The notes under the pieces: model-generated
What the model was told of the DNA's origin: nothing
What the model saw: the letters and a program-made list of their open reading frames with translations, nothing else
Databases searched by the model: none
Shown: positions 21,593 to 27,532 of the stretch, piece by piece
Position numbering within the stretch: the stretch's first letter is position 1
Layout of the letters: each line of letters begins with the position of its first letter
Source: a virus
Direction: 5' to 3' (one strand)
Virus record (IMG/VR): IMGVR_UViG_3300032267_000311
Coordinates: 1 to 27,532 of that record
Length of the DNA stretch: 27,532 nucleotides
Program-made: the position numbers and the translations under genes

Positions 21593-21651
21593 GATACGGA
21601 ATCCTTGACGAACTTTGCCACAGAAGGAAACATAGAAATGAAACCAATTGA
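21589..21651 (+). pseudogene. Truncated copy of the 22243 gene start (20 codons)
   Basis: A 20-codon frame starting MRYGILDE follows GGGAG by 7 nt. The first part matches the start of the 48-aa gene at 22243 (MNKYGILDD); the DNA TACGGAATCCTTGACGA is identical at 21595-21611 and 22252-22268. After that the sequences diverge and the frame ends inside the next gene. It looks like the leftover of a recombination or duplication, though a short leader peptide is possible. Confidence 0.45.
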
Positions 21652-21937
21652 AAAAGCAATCAGAGAATTTTGCGGACATCATGCAGATTGGTGGCCCTCT
21701 ACTACCCAAGTGCAAGAGATGTTGGCTTTAGCGCAACCATGTCCAACTTGCGAAGCACTGGCGCGTACAGTGATGCTTGACCAGACATCGCATGACACAC
21801 AACGGCAATGGGTTGGGCTGACGGATGAGGAAATTAAAGAAATCATAGGCCCGTGGGGAGATACGCCAATCAAAGGCTACACCCGCAAACTGTTTGACCA
21901 GATCGAAGCCAAACTGCGGCAGAAGAACGGTGGATGA
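21638..21937 (+). CDS. Hypothetical protein, 99 aa
   Basis: The product from ATG 21638 (AAGGAAA 8 nt upstream) begins MKPIEKAIREFCGHHADWWP and contains CPTCEALARTVMLDQTSHD (about 38-56), QRQWVGLTDEEIKEIIGPWG (about 59-78), and a C-terminal helix. The WVGLTDEEI motif is frequent in phage accessory proteins of unknown function. The start at 21605 suggested by the frame would lie inside the remnant without a ribosome-binding site. CxxC is present but without a second pair. The role is unknown. Confidence 0.65.
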   Translation: MKPIEKAIREFCGHHADWWPSTTQVQEMLALAQPCPTCEALARTVMLDQTSHDTQRQWVGLTDEEIKEIIGPWGDTPIKGYTRKLFDQIEAKLRQKNGG

Positions 21938-22250
21938 CCTGCTACGCAGTGCATGGAATGTTTTAGATAGTTTTAAACAGGTTTACCCCAACAGTTGGTA
22001 CGAAGACGTAAGCTTTAAAGGAGAAGAACACATGAAGCGTGAACTATATGACTTCACAACCCCTCCCGATTCAAAGGGGGCACACGCTAGTTTGTACTAC
22101 TTCCCGCACAATAAGCAAAGCAGTATCGGCCTTCAGTCTCGCGCACCGGCATATAACGAACCGCCGTGCATGGTGGCTAACTACGACAAAGAAGGCAACC
22201 TGTTGTACACGCGGTTCATTTTTAAAGACGGGACATGGAGAGATGAATAA
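21930..22250 (+). CDS. Hypothetical protein, 106 aa (or 72 aa)
   Basis: I do not recognise this protein. A GTG at 21930 gives 106 residues beginning MDDLLRSAWNVLDSFKQVYP, and its first 34 codons look protein-like. However, the ATG at 22032 has a much stronger Shine-Dalgarno site (AAAGGAG, about 8 nt upstream) and gives 72 residues starting MKRELYDFTTPPDSKG. Either could be the main start, or both may be used. The rest includes a strand-rich part with SLYYFPHNKQ and CMVANYDKEGNLLYTRFIFK. It overlaps both neighbours by 8 nt. Confidence 0.55.
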   Translation: MDDLLRSAWNVLDSFKQVYPNSWYEDVSFKGEEHMKRELYDFTTPPDSKGAHASLYYFPHNKQSSIGLQSRAPAYNEPPCMVANYDKEGNLLYTRFIFKDGTWRDE

Positions 22251-22389
22251 GTACGGAATCCTTGACGACGAAGGCAAGGTGGTCCGGTGGGTCTGGCATA
22301 TGCCGCCATACCCACACATCGTGCAGAAAATCAAACGCCAGCGCAAACCGAAGCTGGATCTATCTAACGTACCGGAGGCTTTATTTTGA
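22243..22389 (+). CDS. Hypothetical small basic protein, 48 aa
   Basis: The frame starts at ATG 22243, overlapping the previous stop by 8 nt, and ends at TGA 22387-22389. The product reads MNKYGILDDEGKVVRWVWHM and ends KLDLSNVPEALF; KYGILDDEGKVVRW is a pattern I have seen in small phage proteins. It is partly copied at 21589-21651. Its stop overlaps a TTG start of the next small gene. The role is unknown. Confidence 0.6.
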   Translation: MNKYGILDDEGKVVRWVWHMPPYPHIVQKIKRQRKPKLDLSNVPEALF

Positions 22390-22556
22390 TCATTAACGGA
22401 AGGCTAGTAAAAGACTGGGACAAAAGCCAAATCAGTACAGGCTATCAACGGCCCAACCAGTTCCGCATCATTACGTGGGATATGGGCAGGGTTCAAAGCT
22501 GGCTACTCGGCAAGCAACCACTGGCGCGCACACTACTAGAGAAGGTGATCAGATGA
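22386..22556 (+). CDS. Hypothetical small protein, 56 aa, TTG start
   Basis: A TTG at 22386, overlapping the previous TGA, opens a frame through to TGA 22554-22556, which overlaps the next ATG. The product reads MIINGRLVKDWDKSQISTGY and continues with FRIITWDMGRVQSWLLGKQP, a plausible compact small protein. I do not recognise it. No strong ribosome-binding site is visible, so translation would depend on the upstream gene. Without it the region would be the only 160-nt gap in this tightly packed stretch. Confidence 0.5.
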   Translation: MIINGRLVKDWDKSQISTGYQRPNQFRIITWDMGRVQSWLLGKQPLARTLLEKVIR

Positions 22557-22819
22557 GCGGCGGATACTTTGACTATCGACAATTTGAACTGCAAAAAATG
22601 GCTGATGAAATTGAGCAGTTGGTTTTAGATAATGCAAACCAAGACTGGGAGGACAAGTATGAACAGCGGACAATTGATGAATTTAATAAAACAATAAAGC
22701 TTCTGCGTGAAGCATATGTATATGTACAACGTATCGACTGGTTAGTGTCCGGCGATGACAACGTAATTACATTCCACAAACGACTTAAAGAGCAGCTAAA
22801 TGACCGCAATGCTAAGTGA
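22553..22819 (+). CDS. Conserved phage protein, MSGGYFDY type, 88 aa
   Basis: The product starts MSGGYFDYRQFELQKMADEI and is helical and acidic, with a middle segment EDKYEQRTIDEFNKTIKLLR and a C-terminal DWLVSGDDNVITFHKRLKEQ. The MSGGYFDY start is familiar from many phage and prophage proteins of unknown function. GAGAAGG precedes the ATG at about 8 nt, and the start overlaps the previous stop by 4 nt. It overlaps the next gene by 20 nt. No catalytic motif is visible. Confidence 0.7.
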   Translation: MSGGYFDYRQFELQKMADEIEQLVLDNANQDWEDKYEQRTIDEFNKTIKLLREAYVYVQRIDWLVSGDDNVITFHKRLKEQLNDRNAK

Positions 22820-23165
22820 TCCCGTAGTTGAGTATCTTACAAACAATGGCGAAGGGTCCATCGCTACCATTGACATCCCGGGCCTGACTAAAAACGCTGT
22901 CAAGAGCAGACTAATTAAGTTAGTCAACGCTGGAGTGCTGATTCGTAGGCAGGAAGTAATCCCGACGGACAGTGGTAAAGATCGTATGCGCTGGCTATAC
23001 AGCGTGTCTGGCGTGGCGCCCACAGCTAAACCAGTTAAACAGGCTTTGCTTGATAAGTTTAGAGATAAAGTTTTAGCAAACGAACCCAAACACTTTTCTA
23101 TTTTACGCAACTTGCCGAGACACACAAATGACTGCGACGAATATACCGCTGGTGAATATAGCTGA
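22800..23165 (+). CDS. Winged-helix-like DNA-binding protein, 121 aa
   Basis: The product from ATG 22800 begins MTAMLSDPVVEYLTNNGEGS and has a winged helix-turn-helix pattern in residues 5-70: a first helix VVEYL, then IDIPGLTKNAVKSRLIKLVN (about 25-44) as the HTH, then a beta wing (GVLIRRQEVIPTDSGKDRMR). The C-terminal part is helical and basic. AAAGAG precedes the start, which overlaps the preceding gene by 20 nt. It is likely a regulator or replication accessory protein; the target is unknown. Confidence 0.62.
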   Translation: MTAMLSDPVVEYLTNNGEGSIATIDIPGLTKNAVKSRLIKLVNAGVLIRRQEVIPTDSGKDRMRWLYSVSGVAPTAKPVKQALLDKFRDKVLANEPKHFSILRNLPRHTNDCDEYTAGEYS

Positions 23166-23337
23166 CGCTTGGCTGTTGAACTACGGACCCGACTGGGTAT
23201 CGGAGGATGAGATAAAGACAGATTTATTTTTCTGGCAAGAACTACCCAAGCTAATGTCTCGCGGTTTTCTTGAGTCTCAGTTCATGCTTTACACAAACAG
23301 GTTGCACTACAGGTTTATTCCGTATGGAGATAGTTGA
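23128..23337 (+). CDS. Small winged-helix-like protein, 69 aa
   Basis: The product begins MTATNIPLVNIADAWLLNYG and continues with WVSEDEIKTDLFFWQELPKL, then FLESQFMLYTNRLHYRFIPY, which together look like a small winged helix. Its ATG lies 38 nt inside the upstream gene without a clear ribosome-binding site; a GTG at 23152 is an alternative start. It overlaps the helicase start by 14 nt. It might be a partner of the helicase or a second DNA-binding protein; no family is recognised. Confidence 0.55.
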   Translation: MTATNIPLVNIADAWLLNYGPDWVSEDEIKTDLFFWQELPKLMSRGFLESQFMLYTNRLHYRFIPYGDS

Positions 23338-24886
23338 CAACAAGGCGCTGCTTTTCAGGACTCGCAATCCTCAAAAGTACAGCATCATTCCTAAGCACAA
23401 GGTGCTTGAGCAAGATGAAGACGGCATCTATCAAGTGGCGGTGTATTGGGGGCTGGACGAGGCTAGGGTGCTGCGCAACCTTGGCGTCAAAGATGTGCCG
23501 TCCCCTATCACAACACGGTACGGCTGGCCCGGGCGGTTCAAGCCCATGCAACATCAGATTGAAACGTCCGCGTTCTTGACGCTGTATCGCAGAGCTTTTT
23601 GCTTTAACGATCCGGGCACAGGTAAAACTATGTCCGCGTTGTGGGCTGCTGACTATCTGATGGAGCGCGGGTATGTGCGCCGCGTGCTTGTGCTGTGTCC
23701 ACTATCTATTATGCAGTCGGCGTGGGTACAGGATATAAACAACTCCATCATGCACCGTAGCGTCATAGTCGCCCATCACCAGCAAGCATCGCGTCGGATT
23801 GAGATGATCCAGAAAGACTACGAGATAGTCATCACCAACTACGACGGGCTGGCGCTGATTGCACAAGAGATCAACAACGACGGCAGGTTTGATCTAATCA
23901 TTGTCGATGAGGCGAACGCATACAAGAACTCAACTACGCGCAGGTGGAAAGCGCTTGCGTCAATCATTAAACCGGACACCTACCTGTGGATGATGACGGG
24001 TACGCCTGCTTCGCAGTCACCCGTGGATGCGTACGGTCTGGCTAAGTTGGTCAATCCCACAGGCATACCCAAGTTCTTGACGGCGTGGCGTGAGCAAGTG
24101 ATGAACAAGCTCACCATGTTTAAGTGGGCACCAAAGCCCGACGCCGCGCAACAAGTACACAAGGCGTTGCAACCAGCGATTAGATTTACGAAAGCCCAGT
24201 GCCTCGATCTGCCACCAGTTGTCACGGTCACACGCGAAGTGCCCATGACTCCACAGCAGAACAAGTACTACAAGCAACTCAAAGATCAGTTGATGTTCTA
24301 TGCCGCCGGGGAGACCATCAGCGCAGTCAACGCTGGCGTGGCGGTGAGCAAGCTGTTACAGATAAGTTGTGGAGCAGCGTACACAGACGACAAAGAAGTG
24401 GTGGTCTTCGATGCCAGTCCGCGCATGGCTGTGCTGGAGGAGATCATGGAGGAGACGGATCGCAAGGTGCTGATCTTCGCCATGTTCCGTACAAGTATGG
24501 ACAGCATTGCCGCGCACCTAACCAAGCACGGGTATACCAATGCGCAGATCAACGGGGATGTGAGCGCCAGCAAACGCAACAAGATCATCCACGACTTCCA
24601 GAACACGGACAGCATCCGGGTGCTGGTCATGCAACCACAAGCGGCGGCGCACGGGCTGACGCTGACTGCCGCTGACACGGTGGTGTTCTTTGGTCCGCTC
24701 ATGTCTGTTGAGATGTATACACAATGTATAGCCCGGGCAGACCGTAAGGGACAGGACTCAGACAAGGTGACTGTGGTTCACATCCAGAGCAGCACCATCG
24801 AACGCGACCTGTTCTCGGCTATGCGCAACAAGGTGAACGACCACACCCTGCTGGTCAAGTTGTTCAGCGAGGAAGTCAAACGATAA
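23324..24886 (+). CDS. SNF2-family DEAD/DEAH-like helicase
   Basis: The 520-residue protein is a superfamily 2 ATPase of the SNF2 type. Visible motifs: Q-type FKPMQHQIETSAF (72-84), I FNDPGTGKT (94-102), Ia VLVLCPLSIM (121-130), II LIIVDEANAYKN (191-202; DEAN in place of DEAH), III MMTGTPASQS (223-232), IV KVLIFAMFRTS (381-391), V APS-type QPQAAAHGLTLT (437-448), VI YTQCIARADRKGQ (465-477). The order and lengths fit phage SNF2 helicases encoded beside a family A polymerase and SSB. It may act in replication or recombination by branch migration. ATG 23324 overlaps the upstream gene by 14 nt; a start at 23270 would read an unlikely Cys/Thr-rich stretch. Confidence 0.92.
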   Translation: MEIVDNKALLFRTRNPQKYSIIPKHKVLEQDEDGIYQVAVYWGLDEARVLRNLGVKDVPSPITTRYGWPGRFKPMQHQIETSAFLTLYRRAFCFNDPGTGKTMSALWAADYLMERGYVRRVLVLCPLSIMQSAWVQDINNSIMHRSVIVAHHQQASRRIEMIQKDYEIVITNYDGLALIAQEINNDGRFDLIIVDEANAYKNSTTRRWKALASIIKPDTYLWMMTGTPASQSPVDAYGLAKLVNPTGIPKFLTAWREQVMNKLTMFKWAPKPDAAQQVHKALQPAIRFTKAQCLDLPPVVTVTREVPMTPQQNKYYKQLKDQLMFYAAGETISAVNAGVAVSKLLQISCGAAYTDDKEVVVFDASPRMAVLEEIMEETDRKVLIFAMFRTSMDSIAAHLTKHGYTNAQINGDVSASKRNKIIHDFQNTDSIRVLVMQPQAAAHGLTLTAADTVVFFGPLMSVEMYTQCIARADRKGQDSDKVTVVHIQSSTIERDLFSAMRNKVNDHTLLVKLFSEEVKR

Positions 24887-24893
24887 ACATCAC

Positions 24894-24922
24894 TTGCATT
24901 CCCCAGAAGTTACCTGTAAACT
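24894..24922 (+). promoter_or_regulatory. Weak candidate sigma-70-type promoter
   Basis: In the 62-nt gap after the helicase gene, TTGCAT (24894-24899) and TAAACT (24917-24922) are 17 nt apart. Matches are 3/6 and 4/6. The gap is notable since nearly all neighbours overlap, so a new transcript may begin here for the coiled-coil and SSB genes. Confidence 0.3.
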
Positions 24923-24948
24923 GTCAAACACTAGACAAGGAGAAGTAG

Positions 24949-25368
24949 ATGCCTGACGAAGCCAACGATTTGGCGGTTGTCCCTATGGACAAACTCGCCA
25001 AGGTGTACCGTAAGATGGCGGCACGGATTCAAACACTCACCTCTGAGTACGAGAATGCTGTCGAGGAAATCAAGATTCAGCAGGAGCAGATCAAGAATGC
25101 TCTGAAGGATCAGATGCTTGCCCTTGGGCTGGCGTCTGTGCGCACGACCGAAGGCACCGTAACGCTGTCAACCAAGACACGTTACAACACGCAGGACTGG
25201 GATGCCTTCAAGCAGTTCGTTATTGCCAACGATGCGGTCGATCTTCTGGAGAAACGTATCCATCAAACCAATATGGCTTCGTTCCTTGAAGAGAATCCCG
25301 GTTCAGTTCCCCCCGGACTCAACTCCGTGCAGGAGTATGGAGTCTCTGTTCGCAAACCCACTAAGTGA
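24949..25368 (+). CDS. Conserved phage coiled-coil protein, 139 aa
   Basis: The product starts MPDEANDLAVVPMDKLAKVY. Residues about 15-65 form a helix of coiled-coil type (EYENAVEEIKIQQEQIKNAL), followed by VRTTEGTVTLSTKTRYNTQD (about 65-84), DWDAFKQFVIANDAVDLLEK (about 83-102), MASFLEENPGSVPPGLN (about 108-124) and YGVSVRKPTK. This succession is a widespread phage protein family placed next to SSB, recombination and replication genes; I know no proven activity. AAGGAG precedes the ATG. It lies 6 nt before the SSB-like gene, so they are probably translated together. Confidence 0.75.
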   Translation: MPDEANDLAVVPMDKLAKVYRKMAARIQTLTSEYENAVEEIKIQQEQIKNALKDQMLALGLASVRTTEGTVTLSTKTRYNTQDWDAFKQFVIANDAVDLLEKRIHQTNMASFLEENPGSVPPGLNSVQEYGVSVRKPTK

Positions 25369-25374
25369 GGCTGT

Positions 25375-26286
25375 ATGTCTAACGTAACTATGTTCAATCC
25401 GGCACAAGTACCCGCTCACGTTCGTGCCCGTGGCGAGCTTTCAGCCATGGCTAAGTCCTTGGCTGGCGGTGCAGTCGGTGGCGGCAAGCGCATCTCCATC
25501 AAAGGCGGGGTCTTCCGTCTCATGGCTGGTGGTAAGGAAGTGGCGGCTATTGAGGATCGCTTTCTTGATGTCGTGTTTGTCAACGCCGCGCCTAACATTG
25601 GACGCACCTTCTATGCTAAAGCCTACGACGGGGACGCTAATGCACCGGACTGCTGGTCTGCTGATGGCAAGACGCCAAGCCCTGACGCAAGTAACAAGCA
25701 GCATGACCAGTGCGATGGGTGCCCCAAGAACATCGCTGGTTCTGGTCAGGGTAATTCTCGCGCTTGCCGTTTCCAGCAACGTCTTGCTGTTGTGCTTGCT
25801 AATGATGTGGGCGGGGATGTTCTCCAGCTAGCGCTCCCAGCTACGTCGCTGTTTGGTAAAGGTGATGCGGATCAGCGCCCCCTACAAGAGTACGCTCGCT
25901 ACCTTGCGGCACAGAACGTAGATCCTGCTGACGTTGTTACTCGCATGAAGTTCGACACCAAGAGTGAGTCGCCCAAGCTCACGTTCAAAGCCATGCGTTG
26001 GATTGATGCGGACGAGCAAGCGACCATCAAGTCGCAGAGCGAGTCTGATGATGCTATCAAAGCTATCACCATGACGGTTGCCAAGATGGATAACGTCAAA
26101 GCTCCGGCCCCGTTAATGGCTACGCCGCGCCCTGCCTCCAAGGCAGAGCCGAAGAAGACCGAGGCGTTGGTTGCAGACGAAGCTGAAGAGCCAGTCGTGC
26201 GCAAGGAAGAGAAGAAGCCTAGCGCAGTACCCGCAAAAAAGAGTAGCCTAGCGGCTATGGTTGACGACTGGGACGACGAAGCTTAA
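25375..26286 (+). CDS. Putative single-stranded DNA-binding protein
   Basis: The 303-residue product begins MSNVTMFNPAQVPAHVRARG. A central domain (about 40-230) has a beta-rich segment GGVFRLMAGGKEVAAIEDRF, four cysteines in a zinc-site arrangement (C93, CDGC 113-116, C131) and AVVLANDVGGDVLQLALPAT. A low-complexity Ala/Pro/Lys/Glu linker (about 245-290) leads to an acidic tail DDWDDEA. A zinc-bound core with an acidic, partner-binding tail resembles phage single-stranded DNA-binding proteins such as T4 gp32. Neighbouring primase, helicase and polymerase genes support this. I judge the role from layout and context, not from a firm family match. Confidence 0.6.
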   Translation: MSNVTMFNPAQVPAHVRARGELSAMAKSLAGGAVGGGKRISIKGGVFRLMAGGKEVAAIEDRFLDVVFVNAAPNIGRTFYAKAYDGDANAPDCWSADGKTPSPDASNKQHDQCDGCPKNIAGSGQGNSRACRFQQRLAVVLANDVGGDVLQLALPATSLFGKGDADQRPLQEYARYLAAQNVDPADVVTRMKFDTKSESPKLTFKAMRWIDADEQATIKSQSESDDAIKAITMTVAKMDNVKAPAPLMATPRPASKAEPKKTEALVADEAEEPVVRKEEKKPSAVPAKKSSLAAMVDDWDDEA

Positions 26287-26291
26287 AGGGA

Positions 26292-26307
26292 GGGGGCGCA
26301 AGCCCCC
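26292..26307 (+). promoter_or_regulatory. GC hairpin with GCAA tetraloop
   Basis: GGGGGC (26292-26297) and GCCCCC (26302-26307) pair around GCAA, 6 nt after the SSB-like gene. Only AAATATT follows, so it is a weak terminator. It ends 11 nt before the ATG of the next gene, which has no other ribosome-binding site: the purine-rich GGGAGGGGG lies within or just before the stem. Confidence 0.55.
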
Positions 26308-26318
26308 CAAATATTCAC

Positions 26319-26597
26319 ATGGCATATTCACAGAAACTTATTGATGAGGTAGCCGCCGCTCCCAAGACGCTGGGTAACCAGCTAGGGCGGTGGGCTATTC
26401 ACCGGGACTTCTCCGTCCTGCGGGTGGCGCACATTACTGGTGCGTCTCGACAGTCTGTATACAACTGGTTTAGTGGCGGAGAAGTTTTCGTGGCGTACAA
26501 ACCTATAGTGGAGGCGTTGATTAAGATCTTAAAAGCCAACGTCGATCCTGACGTTGCGCACGAAGAAGCATGCAAGGCATTCAAGATAAACCCGTAA
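26319..26597 (+). CDS. Helix-turn-helix protein, 92 aa
   Basis: The product starts MAYSQKLIDEVAAAPKTLGN. Residues about 19-52 (LGRWAIHRDFSVLRVAHITG and ASRQSVYNWFSGG) fit an Xre/Cro-like helix-turn-helix in which the recognition helix is ASRQSVYNWF. The C-terminus is helical (KPIVEALIKILKANVDPDVA). Such proteins near SSB in phages act as small regulators. There is no ribosome-binding site between the GC hairpin and the ATG, so its translation may be low or depend on the fold of the leader. It is only a candidate regulator, not a clear CI-type repressor. Confidence 0.7.
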   Translation: MAYSQKLIDEVAAAPKTLGNQLGRWAIHRDFSVLRVAHITGASRQSVYNWFSGGEVFVAYKPIVEALIKILKANVDPDVAHEEACKAFKINP

Positions 26598-26609
26598 CTG
26601 GGAAAGCTA

Positions 26610-27532
26610 ATGACACTACCGCTGAGATTTCTAGCGGAGGTTCTGCCGTCCCCGGGAGATGGGTACTATTGCGCGGTAGAACTTTCAAACACTAAAGAAC
26701 ACGTTTTCGTAAAACAAATTGAGGAGATTGACCAGCCTGTAGAAGACTGGTTGCAGAAGCGATACGACATTTACTTTGCGCTAGCCACATTCAAGACGGC
26801 AAGTAATCGCCGCGCAACGAATGCTTTTCAGATCCGTTCGTTCTTTCTGGACATGGACGGGTATGCCTCACGCAAGGAGGCGGCGCTATCACTTGACGCA
26901 TTTCTTGAAAAGACAGGGCTGAATGGTCTCGGCATGCCATGGCTGGTTAACTCTGGCGGTGGGCTGCATGTGTATTGGCCGCTTACCGAGCCGGTCGATG
27001 TTGTTGATTGGAAACCAGTAGCTGAAGATCTCAAACGTCTGTGCAAACAGGAAGGTCTTCGTATCGACATGACTGTCACGGCTGACGCCGCACGGGTGCT
27101 GCGCATCCCGGGCACGATGAATTTCAAGAAGAAGTACCCAACACCACGGGAAGTTAAGCTGCTGGCTGAAGGTGACAACTTCGCCTTTGCTGACATTGTG
27201 AAGTGCATTGCCGATCACCTTGTCGAACCCAGCCCAATGGGGGCACCGCCGCTACAACTCCCCGGTACGCGCCCATCCAAAGATACTAGCGCGGCTAAGC
27301 TGACTCTGATCTCTAATAGCGCGACATCGTTTGCGCTGATGGAGAAGAACAGCGACTGTGCTCAGATCAAGTTCTACCGTGACAACGCGGCTGATGATGG
27401 GATGGAGCCACTATGGCGCGGGCTTCTGTCGTGGGCAAAGGTTTGTGAAGATGGCGAAGAAGCTGCCCGTGAGCTTAGCGCCCTGCACCCATACGATGAA
27501 GATCGTATGCGCAACAAACTTGCGGAGATCAA
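26610..27532 (+). CDS. Archaeo-eukaryotic (AEP) primase, N-terminal part
   Basis: The frame opened by ATG 26610 runs to the right edge without a stop (307 codons seen), so the C-terminus is missing. Motifs of AEP primases are present: FFLDMDG (78-84, acidic pair D81/D83), NSGGGLHVYWPL (114-125, with S and H of the sxH motif), RIDMTVT (151-157, D153) and DAARVLRIPGTMNFK (159-173). A helicase domain often follows in such phage primase or primase-helicase genes but cannot be judged here. GGGA lies before the start and 12 nt separate it from the preceding gene. It should synthesise primers for the family A polymerase. Confidence 0.85.
   Translation, partial: MTLPLRFLAEVLPSPGDGYYCAVELSNTKEHVFVKQIEEIDQPVEDWLQKRYDIYFALATFKTASNRRATNAFQIRSFFLDMDGYASRKEAALSLDAFLEKTGLNGLGMPWLVNSGGGLHVYWPLTEPVDVVDWKPVAEDLKRLCKQEGLRIDMTVTADAARVLRIPGTMNFKKKYPTPREVKLLAEGDNFAFADIVKCIADHLVEPSPMGAPPLQLPGTRPSKDTSAAKLTLISNSATSFALMEKNSDCAQIKFYRDNAADDGMEPLWRGLLSWAKVCEDGEEAARELSALHPYDEDRMRNKLAEI

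Noticed and set aside
24199-24675. Plus-strand open frame of 158 codons
   Set aside because: It lies out of frame inside the SNF2 helicase gene and gives a Gln/Arg/Gly-rich shadow protein.
26319-26597. Lysogeny repressor
   Set aside because: Only a single small helix-turn-helix domain is visible, and no integrase, cleavable peptidase domain or divergent cro-like partner is near.

Overview
This window looks like part of the genome of a tailed bacteriophage (Caudoviricetes), either a free phage or an uncultivated contig. It is packed with overlapping genes and has no ribosomal, tRNA or host metabolic genes. It has two arms transcribed divergently from a non-coding region at about 8534-8859. 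I cannot name the host. The Shine-Dalgarno sites (GGAG/AAGGAG types), the moderate GC content and one good match to a sigma-54 promoter would suit a proteobacterium, but that is inference.

Left arm (minus strand, 8533 down to 1): DNA packaging and head assembly. In transcription order it encodes a likely small terminase, the large terminase, an 88-aa protein, a very long portal protein with a glutamine-rich coiled-coil tail, a 64-aa protein, a GroES-like co-chaperonin, a scaffold-like protein, two probable virion proteins, and the N-terminal 266 residues of a Mu gpT-like major capsid protein that runs off the left edge. Tail and lysis genes are not in the window.

Right arm (plus strand, 8860 to the end): first an early region (8860-11962) of small unrecognised genes interleaved with unusual structured DNA/RNA. 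This includes three copies of a 25-nt palindrome with compensatory changes in its arms, a chain of overlapping hairpins ending in a terminator, and a 318-nt structured leader. Next comes a cassette (12913-16746) of a MoxR-type AAA+ ATPase, a protein joining an HExxH metallopeptidase-like domain to a von Willebrand factor A domain, a DUF3150-like protein and a winged-helix protein. Then follows DNA replication and recombination: a DUF3310 protein, a VRR-NUC nuclease, a family A DNA polymerase with proofreading domain, a small zincin, a Cas4/RecB-like nuclease, a run of small accessory genes, an SNF2-type helicase, a coiled-coil phage protein, a probable single-strand-binding protein, an HTH protein and an archaeo-eukaryotic primase cut by the right edge.

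The genes form a coherent virulent-type or undetermined-lifestyle phage plan: an early takeover and replication arm reading right, and a late packaging and capsid arm reading left. No integrase, excisionase or clear CI-like repressor is present here. The most notable points are the phage co-chaperonin inside the head operon, the MoxR/VWA-metallopeptidase cassette, the repeated palindrome family, and the sigma-54-like promoter in front of the early arm.
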